64,000 nt of DNA from Flavobacterium sp. SLB02. GTDB taxonomy: Bacteria; Bacteroidota; Bacteroidia; Flavobacteriales; Flavobacteriaceae. The stretch lies in assembly GCF_009664855.1 (NCBI RefSeq), contig NZ_CP045928.1, forward strand, positions 5,230,108 through 5,294,107, read 5' to 3'. Shown piece after piece: positions 1 through 9,214 of the stretch. The number at the start of each line of letters is the position of its first letter. The stretch's first letter is position 1. The notes beneath the pieces were generated by a model that saw only the letters and a list, made by a program, of their open reading frames with translations, did not search any database and was not told where the DNA came from. Made by a program: the position numbers and the translations under genes.

Positions 1-129
1 TTACTACAAATTTCTGAATTAGGAAAAGGTGAAATTCAAAAGATGAAAAAGGATATTTTTCTTCATGCAAAAAGTCATTTTAATCTGGATCAGCAAATGA
101 AAGAACTGATTGAAAATAATGCTTTTTAG
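1..129 (+). CDS. C-terminal end of a probable glycosyltransferase (partial)
   Basis: An open frame enters from the left edge and ends with TAG at 127-129, giving the last 42 residues of a protein. The tail is charged and helical and ends in KELIENNAF. This resembles the last helix of GT4-type glycosyltransferases, and the neighbours (UDP-sugar decarboxylase, GT4 enzyme, polymerase, flippase) are polysaccharide genes. No catalytic motif is inside the window, so the family assignment rests on context. A strong hairpin follows directly. Confidence 0.5.
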   Translation, partial: LLQISELGKGEIQKMKKDIFLHAKSHFNLDQQMKELIENNAF

Positions 130-146
130 CCAACTTCAATAAAATG

Positions 147-186
147 AAAACGGGCAAATATCGAATTAATATTTGCCCGTTTTTTT
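147..186. terminator. Bidirectional rho-independent terminator
   Basis: A perfect stem pairs AAAACGGGCAAATAT with its complement around a short AT loop, flanked by A-run and T-run. It lies between two convergent genes and can end transcription from both sides. Confidence 0.85.
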
Positions 187-1168
187 ATTTGATATAACTA
201 GAAAAATCTTTGTGTTCTTCTTTTGAAAGTTCTTCTTTAGAAAGTGACCTGAAATAATCATATGTAATCTTCATTCCTTCAGAGCGGCTTACTTTTGCTT
301 CCCAACCTAATAGCTCTTTTGCTTTTGTGGTGTCTGGCTGGCGTTGTAAGGGGTCATTTATTGGTAAAGGATGAAAGACTACCTTTTGATTCGTTCCGGT
401 TAATTTAATGATCTCTTCTGCAAAATCTTTAATGGTGATTTCATCCGGATTTCCAATATTTACCGGATACACATAATCTGAATGCAATAACCTGAAAATA
501 CCTTCCACCTGATCATCTACATAACAGAAAGAACGTGTTTGCATTCCGTCTCCAAAAATGGTTAAATCTTCTCCACGTAACGCCTGACCAATGAAAGCCG
601 GAATTACACGTCCGTCGTTTAAGCGCATTCTTGGCCCGTAAGTATTAAAAATACGTACGATTCTTGTTTCTACTCCGTGAAAAGTATGGTACGCCATTGT
701 TATCGATTCCTGAAAACGTTTTGCTTCGTCATAAACACCTCGTGGTCCTATTGTATTTACGTTTCCGTAATATTCTTCGGTTTGTGGGTGAACTAATGGA
801 TCTCCGTAAACCTCGGATGTTGAAGCAATCAAAATTCTGGCATTTTTAACTCTTGCTAATCCTAATAAATTATGTGTTCCTAAAGATCCTACTTTTAAAG
901 TCTGAATTGGAATTTTTAAATAATCTATCGGACTTGCCGGTGAAGCAAAATGTAAAATATAATCTAAATCACCAGGAATGTGAACAAACTTGGTGATATC
1001 ATGATGGTAAAATTCGAAATGTTCTAACTTAAATAAATGTTCTATGTTTTTAAGATCTCCCGTAATCAGATTATCCATCCCGATAACATAATATCCTTCT
1101 TTAATGAATCTGTCGCACAAATGCGATCCTAAAAATCCTGCTGCTCCGGTAATAAGTATTCTTTTCAT
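185..1168 (-). CDS. UDP-glucuronate decarboxylase / NAD-dependent sugar epimerase
   Basis: This 327-residue protein is an extended short-chain dehydrogenase of the UDP-xylose synthase type, which converts UDP-glucuronate to UDP-xylose with bound NAD. The Rossmann motif TGAAGFLG is at residues 7-14. A Ser/Thr cluster lies near 116-118, and the catalytic Tyr146-x3-Lys150 pair is in VYDEAKR. The C-terminal half carries the family substrate segment with GDGMQTRSFCYVDD. Length is normal. It is a single leftward gene between two rightward glycosyltransferases, so it probably supplies a nucleotide sugar to the polysaccharide locus. The UXS assignment is better than that of a generic dTDP-glucose dehydratase, but the exact substrate cannot be proven by eye. 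Confidence 0.85.
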   Translation of the reverse strand: MKRILITGAAGFLGSHLCDRFIKEGYYVIGMDNLITGDLKNIEHLFKLEHFEFYHHDITKFVHIPGDLDYILHFASPASPIDYLKIPIQTLKVGSLGTHNLLGLARVKNARILIASTSEVYGDPLVHPQTEEYYGNVNTIGPRGVYDEAKRFQESITMAYHTFHGVETRIVRIFNTYGPRMRLNDGRVIPAFIGQALRGEDLTIFGDGMQTRSFCYVDDQVEGIFRLLHSDYVYPVNIGNPDEITIKDFAEEIIKLTGTNQKVVFHPLPINDPLQRQPDTTKAKELLGWEAKVSRSEGMKITYDYFRSLSKEELSKEEHKDFSSYIK

Positions 1169-1355
1169 ATTTGGTTTTATTGAACATTTTAAGGGGTTTG
1201 TTTTTCTACTAAAAGCCCCATGAAACAGCTACAAATGTAATAAAATATCTGGCCTTTTAAATTAGACCTAAGCTCATATCTTGAAAGAAGTTTTTAATTT
1301 TCAGATTATAATTAAGCTTATTTATCTATTTTTACTCTCAATTAAATTCTCTGTT

Positions 1356-2432
1356 TTGAAAGTTGTACACATTATAGAAGCTCTTGGTGGAGGAGTTTAT
1401 ACGTATTTTAGAGATTTATCAACTTTCTTTGGTGATGATGAAATAAACAAAAAGATAGAAACTACTATCATATACAGTAGCAATCGAAAAGAAATTGATC
1501 CTCAGAAAATAAAGTCCGAATTTTCAAATGGAGTCAATCTCATCCACATTAATATGGTTCGTGAGTTTTCTCCGCTTCAGGATTTAAAATCGGTTTATGA
1601 ATTAAGAAAAGAGCTTAAAAGAATAAATCCAGATGTAATTCATCTTCATTCCTCAAAAGCCGGGGTTTTAGGGCGTGTTGCTTATTTCTTATTACTCAAA
1701 AAAAAGAAACTTTATTATAGTCCTCACGGCTTTTCTTTTCTTAGAACAGATATTTCAGAATCAGTTCAAAAATTGTATAAAATAATAGAACAAAGTTTTC
1801 AAACTCTATTTGGCGGTACAACAATTGCGTGTGGAGATACTGAATTTGAAATTGCACAAAAATTTGGAAACTCAAAGTTAATTCGAAATGGAATTGATAT
1901 TAACGATATTAGAAAATATTGTTTTGAAAATGAAAATAAAAAACTTACAATTGGAATTTTAGGTAGAATTACATTTCAAAAAAATCCTGAGCATTTTAAT
2001 AAAATTGCCTTGAATTTTCCTGAATTCAATTTTGTATGGATTGGTGATGGGGAATTAAAATCTTCAATTACCGCTCCAAATATTCGAGTTACTGGCTGGC
2101 TTTTTGATCATGAACTGGTTTTAAAAGAACTCAATAATATTGATATTTATCTACAAACTTCTTTGTGGGAAGGTTTACCAATAGCCATATTGGAAGCAAT
2201 GGCTTTAGAAAAACCTGTTATTGCTACCAATATAATTGGCAATAAAGATATTGTGATTCATAATGAAACAGGATTTCTATTTGATGAAATTTCAGAACTG
2301 GAACCGTATTTTCAAATCCTGAGCAATTCTGTAAATCGAAATTTTTTTGCTAAAAAAGCTTTTGAGAGATGTGTAGACTTATTCGATAAAAATAAAAATT
2401 TTGAAGAACTAATCACTATTTACAAGAGCTGA
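1356..2432 (+). CDS. Glycosyltransferase family 4 protein
   Basis: The protein has the GT-B layout: an N-terminal acceptor half starting KVVHIIEALGGGVYTYF, then a donor-binding half with NKKLTIGILGRITFQKNP and the E-x7-E motif in WEGLPIAILEAMALEKPV. It is expected to add a sugar from a nucleotide donor to a lipid-linked glycan on the cytoplasmic side of the membrane. The frame is open upstream to a TTG at 1281, which would add 25 hydrophobic residues. I prefer the TTG at 1356 because the protein then begins exactly at the first beta strand of the family. Its 3' end overlaps the convergent O-antigen ligase gene by 24 bp. Confidence 0.8.
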   Translation: MKVVHIIEALGGGVYTYFRDLSTFFGDDEINKKIETTIIYSSNRKEIDPQKIKSEFSNGVNLIHINMVREFSPLQDLKSVYELRKELKRINPDVIHLHSSKAGVLGRVAYFLLLKKKKLYYSPHGFSFLRTDISESVQKLYKIIEQSFQTLFGGTTIACGDTEFEIAQKFGNSKLIRNGIDINDIRKYCFENENKKLTIGILGRITFQKNPEHFNKIALNFPEFNFVWIGDGELKSSITAPNIRVTGWLFDHELVLKELNNIDIYLQTSLWEGLPIAILEAMALEKPVIATNIIGNKDIVIHNETGFLFDEISELEPYFQILSNSVNRNFFAKKAFERCVDLFDKNKNFEELITIYKS

Positions 2433-3713
2433 TTTTTGTTGCATCCAATAACTTGAAAAAATGGACAACCAAAACCCGCTGAAAGCAATTCCATCAAAAC
2501 GAAGCAAAAAATCATCCATTAGATTTGATGTAAAAAAGATAATGAAAAATGAAATTATAACAGCATTCTTTAGATCAAATCCCAAATATCCAATTATAGA
2601 AATATAAAAGAGTACCACCAAAGGTCCGAGAATTCCAAACTTCAATAAAAAATCAAAAAATTGATTATGAGTAGGAAATTCATATTTAGCCAAAAACTGC
2701 TGATTGGTTTCTTTATAGTATTTATTTAATTCATTTTTTCCATCGGAAGCGCCTACTCCAAAAGGGAGATTTTTTAATGACAATTCCCAGGCAGATTTCC
2801 ATATAGAAACTCTGGTAACTAAAGAATTAAATACTTTAACCTCTGGATGATCGATCTCATCAAGCTTACCCACTTTATCCATATAAGCAAAGCTAACGCT
2901 TGAATACTTTTCTTTCATGTATGGATCTTTTTGAACAAATAAAAACAAAACGGTAATTAATAAAATAAATACTGGCAAACTTTTTAAAGCTACTTTTTTA
3001 AAATTATCCAGCTTCACTGCATAAAAAAGAATGATCAAAAGTCCTATAAAAACATTTATTAAGGCCAATCTGGTATTAACAAACAATACAAAGAAAAAAG
3101 AAAATATAAAAATTATTATTCTTATTACTTTGAGTGTAAATTTTTCATGATCTTTAAAACTCTTAATTAGAAAATAAAAAGCAGAAACGCTTACAAAAGC
3201 CAGATGCATATTTAACGCCGGAGCATGAATTCCTAAACTATTCCCAAATTGATATCCCATTTCCCATAAATGGATACCATTCAAATATTTATGCATTAAT
3301 TCTGGAAACAAAACATTGAATCGAATGAAGAAAAAAAGCAAAACCAAAGTTGTGCCGAAAACATAAACTTGTAATAACTTCAAAAAATTTACCTGCTGAA
3401 AATTTCCAATTATAAACAATGGAAAAATTACTAACGAAGTGCTTTTTTCTATTGCTTTTAATCCTTTTGCAAAAGAATCATTATTCCAGAAAAGCACTAA
3501 TTCAAGTATTACCGGAGTTGCAATACAGGTCATCAAAATCAATATATTTTTTGTGTAATGCAGCTTTTTAAAAAAAATTAAATTGAAAACTGAAAATACT
3601 ACAATCACTATTGAGCATGGTTTTCTAAAGATCATCAAAATGGCAATCAAACACAAAAAAAGATGGAAGATTCTATTGAAGTTCTTTTCGGAAATGTTCA
3701 TGATATAATGCAA
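2409..3713 (-). CDS. O-antigen ligase / polymerase family membrane protein (WaaL/Wzy_C type)
   Basis: This 434-residue protein has about 10-12 hydrophobic segments. The large periplasmic loop towards the C-terminus carries the family signature: LPFGVGASDG, then PTHNQFFDFLLKFGILG, with the conserved His followed by a transmembrane helix. Such proteins transfer or polymerise lipid-linked glycans at the periplasmic face. A start at 3701 (fifth codon, MNISEKNF) is equally possible and would shorten the overlap with the upstream gene from 41 to 29 bp. It is the last gene of a leftward polysaccharide operon and overlaps the convergent glycosyltransferase at its 3' end. Confidence 0.8.
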   Translation of the reverse strand: MHYIMNISEKNFNRIFHLFLCLIAILMIFRKPCSIVIVVFSVFNLIFFKKLHYTKNILILMTCIATPVILELVLFWNNDSFAKGLKAIEKSTSLVIFPLFIIGNFQQVNFLKLLQVYVFGTTLVLLFFFIRFNVLFPELMHKYLNGIHLWEMGYQFGNSLGIHAPALNMHLAFVSVSAFYFLIKSFKDHEKFTLKVIRIIIFIFSFFFVLFVNTRLALINVFIGLLIILFYAVKLDNFKKVALKSLPVFILLITVLFLFVQKDPYMKEKYSSVSFAYMDKVGKLDEIDHPEVKVFNSLVTRVSIWKSAWELSLKNLPFGVGASDGKNELNKYYKETNQQFLAKYEFPTHNQFFDFLLKFGILGPLVVLFYISIIGYLGFDLKNAVIISFFIIFFTSNLMDDFLLRFDGIAFSGFWLSIFSSYWMQQKSALVNSD

Positions 3714-4737
3714 AATAAATTAGTGGAAAAATACCTATTTTATGTCTCATTGCCGAGCCTAAATCGGGTTCAAAGACTCCCTGGGTAATAAAAAATGAAA
3801 ATAATATAAAAAAAATGAAAAGTTCGTATTTATAATATTCTCTCTGTTTTACGCATTTAGCAAAACGAACCAATAAGATGTAAAAAAGTAAAAGCTGCCA
3901 AATTACAAATAAGACGATTTGAGGAGATAAAATATGTTTTAAACCATTTATTGGAATATTTACTGTAAAAAAACCATAAAAAATGGCAATTATTTCTCCG
4001 TACCAAGTATCAGGTTTTAAAGGTGGCGTGATCATAGAATTTGCATCTGGTGAACCTATGCGCTCTTTATTAACCACCTCACGGCTCATTTCAGAAAAAT
4101 ATTCTCCTTTTAAAATGCCATAACTCAATGATAAAAAAAAGACAATCAATAATCCGTAAAAAATTGTTGATACAGTTTTATTTTTAAAATTAATAAAACT
4201 TATAAAATACATACCTCCGGCAATTATAGGGATTAAAGCAAAATAAGGTCGGTATAAAGCTCCGAAAAGTATAAAAAGGAATACGGACAAAAGAACCGTT
4301 TTTTGAAAGGAATACGGCTTGTTTTTACACAAAAATATAATTGAAGAAATGAATAAAAAAGTAATAAATTCTTTTGAAGGCATTGCTATAAAAATAGCAA
4401 TCATAAAAATCCCCAAATAGACAATAGCATTTTTTACATTTATTTTTCCGAAAGAATTCGGAATTCCTATTTTATACAAAACATACATTAAAATAGGAAA
4501 CTGTATAAGTGAAATTAAAGGAAAAGGAAGATAGCGGAGACCCGTAACTTTATAAAACAAAATAGTTAATGGATAACTACCTAAGTACCCTATTTCATTG
4601 TATTTATCATAAATTATTATCGCTGAATCATAAAAGAATTTTGGTGGCAAAACAAAAAAAGTACTAAATGCAACCACCAAATTGGCCATCGCTATTAATA
4701 AAAATGCTGCTGTACTTTTTTTAATCTTGATTTGCAT
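3673..4737 (-). CDS. Polytopic membrane protein, possible polysaccharide polymerase
   Basis: The product has 354 residues with about 9-10 predicted membrane helices and no clear soluble domain. A loop rich in Pro and Gly (around SPDANSMITPPLKPDTWYG) sits where Wzy or EpsG-like proteins have a periplasmic loop. I do not recognise a precise family. It lies between a flippase gene and an O-antigen ligase gene in one operon and overlaps the latter by up to 41 bp, so a role as the repeat-unit polymerase is a reasonable inference. The start ATG at 4737 is the first Met ahead of the first membrane helix. Confidence 0.65.
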   Translation of the reverse strand: MQIKIKKSTAAFLLIAMANLVVAFSTFFVLPPKFFYDSAIIIYDKYNEIGYLGSYPLTILFYKVTGLRYLPFPLISLIQFPILMYVLYKIGIPNSFGKINVKNAIVYLGIFMIAIFIAMPSKEFITFLFISSIIFLCKNKPYSFQKTVLLSVFLFILFGALYRPYFALIPIIAGGMYFISFINFKNKTVSTIFYGLLIVFFLSLSYGILKGEYFSEMSREVVNKERIGSPDANSMITPPLKPDTWYGEIIAIFYGFFTVNIPINGLKHILSPQIVLFVIWQLLLFYILLVRFAKCVKQREYYKYELFIFFILFSFFITQGVFEPDLGSAMRHKIGIFPLIYFALYHEHFRKELQ

Positions 4738-4754
4738 ATTAAAATTGATTTTGT

Positions 4755-6056
4755 CTAATGTAAAAAAATCTTGATTTTGTCTTTTTTATATATAACAACT
4801 GCAGAAACAAAATTCCAGAAAAAAGAACTGCAGAAAAAAGCAGCAGCTGCGCCAGTCATTCCGTAAATTGGAATCAAAAATCGATTTAGAATAAAGTTAA
4901 TGATAACCGCTCCTATCAAAATTACCTGAAAAATATGTTGTCTTCCTGTCATATTCAGATAAACTGGAGCTGAACCAAATAAAGAGCAAATTCCCTGACC
5001 AATTATTAAAATTAGAAAGGATTTCTGCGCTATGATGTATTGGTTTCCAAACAAGGACAAAACATAATCAGAAAATACAGAAATTAAGATTATCACCGGA
5101 AAACTAATGCAAAAAATTAAACGAGCACTGCTTTGCAATGTTTTTTTTAATTCTATCCAATTCTGATTTGAAAAATACTCCGCAATTTTTGCCGAAACAG
5201 TTATGTTTATTGTCAAGATTATTACAGAAACAATTGTCATTATTTTAACTCCGACAGAATAAAAAGCTACTGTTTCATCATTTTGATATTTTTTTAAAAA
5301 CATAATATCAAAAGACATTAATAAAAACATTGCCATTCCGCTTATTGCAATGGGATACGATTTTGTAAAAATCTCTTTTGAAGTAAAAATCTCATCTGAT
5401 ACTGTCTCCTTTTTATTAAAATAAATAAATACTAAAACAGAACTTATAAGGGCTAGAAAAATAAAACCAATTAAAAAAACATCTACCAAATAAGCTTCTA
5501 AATGCATGTAAAATAAAACTACAGAGCCAATTATCAACGGAATATATTTGATAATATTTCTAAATAATTCTGCAACATACAATTTGTCTAATGCTCTGAA
5601 AACCTCTGTATTTAAAAGCGATAATCCGTGAAAAAATAATATGACTGAACTCTTTAAAAGGATTGGGTATACCTCATCATCCAGAAAATAAGTATTAATT
5701 CTTTTTTTATCAATAATAAGAAAAAGAGCTAAAATTAATAGTGAAGTTAAAAATAACATCCTTACCATTTTTAAATACACCATTTTCAATTGTCGTACCT
5801 CTTTCTGACTTGCCAACCTTCCTTTAAAATATAAAATGGACTGATCAAAACCCAATAGACAAATACTTCCAACTGCTAAAAGATATGAACGCACAAAATC
5901 ATACTGTCCCACTAATTTTGGACTGTATGATTTTGTTAAAAATATGGTGAAACCAAATAACAAAAGAACTCCAAAAATTCGCAAAGCCAAAGTTCCTAAA
6001 CTCTGTTTTATGAATGAGTTTTTTGAAATTCTTTCAATCATTTTAAACGTCTTCAA
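4755..6056 (-). CDS. Wzx-type polysaccharide flippase (MOP superfamily)
   Basis: This 433-residue protein has about 12-14 hydrophobic helices. It begins with a short charged N-terminus and a typical family first helix (LGTLALRIFGVLLLFGFTI). The conserved stretch near the last third, with FLILIIGQGICSLFGSAPVYLNMTGR, matches the MOP polysaccharide transporter pattern. It should translocate lipid-linked repeat units across the inner membrane. It is separated by 17 bp from the downstream membrane-protein gene and by 7 bp from the Wzz-like gene, consistent with one operon. Confidence 0.85.
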   Translation of the reverse strand: MKTFKMIERISKNSFIKQSLGTLALRIFGVLLLFGFTIFLTKSYSPKLVGQYDFVRSYLLAVGSICLLGFDQSILYFKGRLASQKEVRQLKMVYLKMVRMLFLTSLLILALFLIIDKKRINTYFLDDEVYPILLKSSVILFFHGLSLLNTEVFRALDKLYVAELFRNIIKYIPLIIGSVVLFYMHLEAYLVDVFLIGFIFLALISSVLVFIYFNKKETVSDEIFTSKEIFTKSYPIAISGMAMFLLMSFDIMFLKKYQNDETVAFYSVGVKIMTIVSVIILTINITVSAKIAEYFSNQNWIELKKTLQSSARLIFCISFPVIILISVFSDYVLSLFGNQYIIAQKSFLILIIGQGICSLFGSAPVYLNMTGRQHIFQVILIGAVIINFILNRFLIPIYGMTGAAAAFFCSSFFWNFVSAVVIYKKDKIKIFLH

Positions 6057-6063
6057 TATTATA

Positions 6064-7050
6064 TTATTTAACCTGAGCTTTGAAAAGCTGGTTACGATAA
6101 AACTTTAGAAACAAATGAATTAAAACGAAAATAAAAATGAATAAAAATGGCAATAAAAGTTTAAGATTTCCATTTGTAATTTTAGCGCTATGTATATTTA
6201 AAGTTGAATTTATGTCCTTAATTGCTTTATCATAATTAATAAGCTTTAGCCTGTATTTACCCTGATCGATTATTAAATATTGTTTTGTTTTAATAATATC
6301 GTTAAGCTGAGTGTTTTCATTATAGTAAATCAGCTTATCGTTTTTTGATCCATTTTTTACAGTATTAGAAAAGCCATTTAAAACCTGGTCAATTTGAGCA
6401 ATAATAGTATCATTTTGAATTATCTGCTGTTCCAGATTTTTATATCCAATTTTTTGAAGCGTCTTAAAATATTCAGAGCTGTTTAAGTATTTTAATAATG
6501 GCTCAACGATATCTTTTTCGTTCGTAATTTTGTCGGTTATAAAAGATATTGAATGAAAAGTATAGTTTTTACTTGTGATATTATCTTCTAACACTTTTTT
6601 GACCTCGCCAACCTCAGCCATTAATTTAATCAGCTCAAAATTCTGTTCTTTGTCTTCAATAAACTTATAAACATCGGCAATGGGCTTGGTCTCGATTTTT
6701 TTTATTGATTTTGGATTTTGAATACCAACTTCATTTTTCAAGAAAGCCGTGTCTCCCGCAATAATTTTAGATTCAATCAAATTTATTTTAGAATAAAGAT
6801 AATCAACGCTTCCAAAATTTGGAGTTACAATAATCTGATTTTCAAATGTTTTTTTATTTGAATCTAAATACCAGCCAATACCAAACCCTACGATTACTAA
6901 AATTAAAACAATAATCCATTTGCGGACAAAGAAATGAATAGACTGAAAAATAATGGAATTAATTCTTTCGAAAAAACCACCAATACTTTTTGAAAGCTGA
7001 AAAATATCAATCTCCTGTCCTGAATTATCCTGCGGTACTTTTGTACTCAT
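6064..7050 (-). CDS. Wzz-like chain-length regulator / polysaccharide co-polymerase
   Basis: The 328-residue protein has the co-polymerase topology: a cytoplasmic N-terminus, a first membrane helix around residues 47-65 (IIVLILVIVGFGIGWYL), a long helical periplasmic region of about 220 residues, and a second membrane helix near 293-313. No tyrosine-kinase domain is present. Such proteins set glycan chain length together with a Wzy polymerase. Sequence similarity to classical Wzz is low by eye; the call rests on topology and on its place between the flippase gene and DUF6909-type gene. It starts 9 bp after the upstream stop. Confidence 0.7.
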   Translation of the reverse strand: MSTKVPQDNSGQEIDIFQLSKSIGGFFERINSIIFQSIHFFVRKWIIVLILVIVGFGIGWYLDSNKKTFENQIIVTPNFGSVDYLYSKINLIESKIIAGDTAFLKNEVGIQNPKSIKKIETKPIADVYKFIEDKEQNFELIKLMAEVGEVKKVLEDNITSKNYTFHSISFITDKITNEKDIVEPLLKYLNSSEYFKTLQKIGYKNLEQQIIQNDTIIAQIDQVLNGFSNTVKNGSKNDKLIYYNENTQLNDIIKTKQYLIIDQGKYRLKLINYDKAIKDINSTLNIHSAKITNGNLKLLLPFLFIFIFVLIHLFLKFYRNQLFKAQVK

Positions 7051-7059
7051 TTATTATTT

Positions 7060-8739
7060 TTATTTTACGTTGAAAATTTGTTCCAAAATTTTAATAGTGA
7101 TCAAATACGTTGGTTTTACACCCGTTGTTCCTAATCCGCCAGAAGCTAATGTGCTTCCGGTTTCTAGAGGATTATCTGAGGCATAATACGCATAACGAAC
7201 TTTGATATCGTGCGGAACACTTTTTCTGATTTTTGATGCCGATTGAATGGCTTTCTGGTAATAAGATCCTTCCATTTCAAGACCAATTACTCCCCAGGTC
7301 GATTCGTGAAAGAATTTCAGTAAATCTCTGTTTTGTAACGATGTTCCTAATACGGTAACCATAGCTCCTTCAAAAACTGCAATATCGTTTCCTTCAAACA
7401 TGGCACCTGTTAATTCATTTTCGAAGAAATAATTATCTGCAGTTCCTTCGTTTATATGTGCTGTAGGGATCATGATATCACCTTTTCCGCCTTCAAGGAT
7501 TCCCGCTTTCCCCATTATCGAAACCGATTTTACATTTAGTAAAGTTTCTTTTTTATATGGTTTTAAAAGTTCATCGATTGTTTCGTAAGCCTGCTCGCCA
7601 AAGGCATAATCCATTACAATAATAACGGGAGCCGCATCGTCAACAACTGTTTTTGGAAATGCTGTTTTTGCCCAGTCAATTTTTGCAGTATCAAAAATCT
7701 GAACGTCGATATTCGTTCCTGAACTATCAGGTAACGAAATCATACCATTTTTTAAGGCCAATTCTTCGACAATACTTCTGGTTTCTTTTGCGCCTGATTT
7801 GCTTAATTCTTCATAAATATAAAAGTCAGACTTGTCCTTGAATTTTGTTTTCAACAACGGTGTTGCAAAAATAGAATTCATAACACTATGCATATTGGCA
7901 CTTATTACGTGTATAGGACGCTTTAAAAGATTGTTTGCCTTAAGAACCTCCTTGATATTGGTAGCCCAGATTTCACCGTGAATATGGTGTCCTAAACGCT
8001 CTCTTAATACAGGACTAAAAGTTATCGTTCTTTTATTATTTTCGATTACTTCTTCGATTGCTAATTTTCCTAACCAATAAATTACATGCAGGAAACGATC
8101 CGGGGCATTTTCTGAACCAAAAGCATCATAAATATCCAAAACCTCTTCGAAAGTTCTTGCTAAAATGTTGGCAACATGCGAAATTGCTTTTTCTTTTTCT
8201 ATTTGAGAAAGCTTTTTGGTTTGTAAAACTGCTTGCTCTAATTTTAACCAATCGCGAGACACTTCTCCTCCATCATCTAATAAAACCCTGTTTTTGATTT
8301 TATGAGATTCTATGAAAATAAATGTCAAATGCGTCAGGATATCATAAATATCTGATCGCCCGCGAGTGATTTCAACATTCATTTGTTCCTCATCGATTCT
8401 GTAACAATTTCTTCTTCTTTTTGGAGGAACAATTGCCTGAAAATGCGATTTAGAATATCCTTCATCGGATGTTAAATTGATGAATCTACACTGCTCAATT
8501 CCTATTGGTAAACGTTCTATAACGTACAAAAGCCCGTTTAGTTCTACTTTTTCTTCGCCTATGTTTCCGTAAATTTCCGGACGTAATGCTAGTAATGATT
8601 CGCGTAAACTATCACCCGAAACTCCCATTGGTTTATAAAAACCGCGGTTGAATAAGTGACGCATTGTAATGTACATTTTTTCGATTGCTGCAGATGATTC
8701 CTGCGCTCTTGATCTTAATATATGTTTGGTTTCTTTCAT
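7060..8739 (-). CDS. Two-part protein with nucleoside phosphorylase-like C-terminus (probably DUF6909)
   Basis: This 559-residue protein has no signal peptide. The first 260 residues are helical and charged, with a basic PPKRRRNCYRIDEEQ segment, and match nothing I can name. The C-terminal part contains a pattern like the purine/uridine phosphorylase and MTA/SAH nucleosidase fold: a Gly-rich segment (SIMGKAGILEGGKGDIMIP), a strand-turn ending in VTVLGTSLQN, then GVIGLEMEGSYYQKAI, which looks like the ribose-binding 'MEG' motif. I recall the family as DUF6909 of Bacteroidota but cannot verify this. It is the first gene of the leftward polysaccharide operon, with a 9-bp gap to the Wzz-like gene; whether it works with those genes is unknown. 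Confidence 0.7.
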   Translation of the reverse strand: MKETKHILRSRAQESSAAIEKMYITMRHLFNRGFYKPMGVSGDSLRESLLALRPEIYGNIGEEKVELNGLLYVIERLPIGIEQCRFINLTSDEGYSKSHFQAIVPPKRRRNCYRIDEEQMNVEITRGRSDIYDILTHLTFIFIESHKIKNRVLLDDGGEVSRDWLKLEQAVLQTKKLSQIEKEKAISHVANILARTFEEVLDIYDAFGSENAPDRFLHVIYWLGKLAIEEVIENNKRTITFSPVLRERLGHHIHGEIWATNIKEVLKANNLLKRPIHVISANMHSVMNSIFATPLLKTKFKDKSDFYIYEELSKSGAKETRSIVEELALKNGMISLPDSSGTNIDVQIFDTAKIDWAKTAFPKTVVDDAAPVIIVMDYAFGEQAYETIDELLKPYKKETLLNVKSVSIMGKAGILEGGKGDIMIPTAHINEGTADNYFFENELTGAMFEGNDIAVFEGAMVTVLGTSLQNRDLLKFFHESTWGVIGLEMEGSYYQKAIQSASKIRKSVPHDIKVRYAYYASDNPLETGSTLASGGLGTTGVKPTYLITIKILEQIFNVK

Positions 8740-8854
8740 GCTATTTTATTTTAAAAATCTTCTGTAAGAGAAGAGTAATATGGGTATTTTATCAAACGAA
8801 ATTAGTAATTAAAAATCAAAACTGTATTAAAGCTTTATTATCTTAAAACTAATT

Positions 8855-9205
8855 TCAAATTGTTTTTAATTTATAATCATCAAAATTAACTTCTACTTTT
8901 TGAAAATTTTGATCTTTTAATAATATTAAATTTATTTTGTTCAGGCATTCCTGGTTGTCTTCTGACATTATAAATGCGAGGTCCCAAATGTCTTTTGAAA
9001 TAGAGAACGAACCAATGTCTGAATTGACATCTAATAGATATTCATCATTCATCCAAAGCTCATTAATTTTAACAACTTTTGGGTTTATTTCTATTATTGA
9101 ATCAAAAAAGTCTGGAAAAAAATCTTCATTTTCAGCACCACTAAATATCTCAATTAACAATTTTTGAGATTGATATCCTGGTCTTAAATGATATTTATAC
9201 TTCAT
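8855..9205 (-). CDS. Hypothetical protein, 116 aa
   Basis: A small acidic protein without signal peptide or membrane helix. It has alternating strands and short helices (EIFSGAENEDFFPDFFDSI, then NELWMNDEYLLDVNSDIGSF) and resembles no family I recognise. It starts 9 bp after the GH3-family gene in the same direction, so the two are probably co-transcribed. A gap of 115 bp separates it from the next gene downstream. Confidence 0.6.
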   Translation of the reverse strand: MKYKYHLRPGYQSQKLLIEIFSGAENEDFFPDFFDSIIEINPKVVKINELWMNDEYLLDVNSDIGSFSISKDIWDLAFIMSEDNQECLNKINLILLKDQNFQKVEVNFDDYKLKTI

Positions 9206-9214
9206 AAACTTTTT

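Noticed and set aside
1281..1355. N-terminal 25 residues of the GT4 enzyme from a TTG start
   Set aside because: The extra residues are hydrophobic and precede the usual GT4 first strand; the TTG at 1356 fits the family better.
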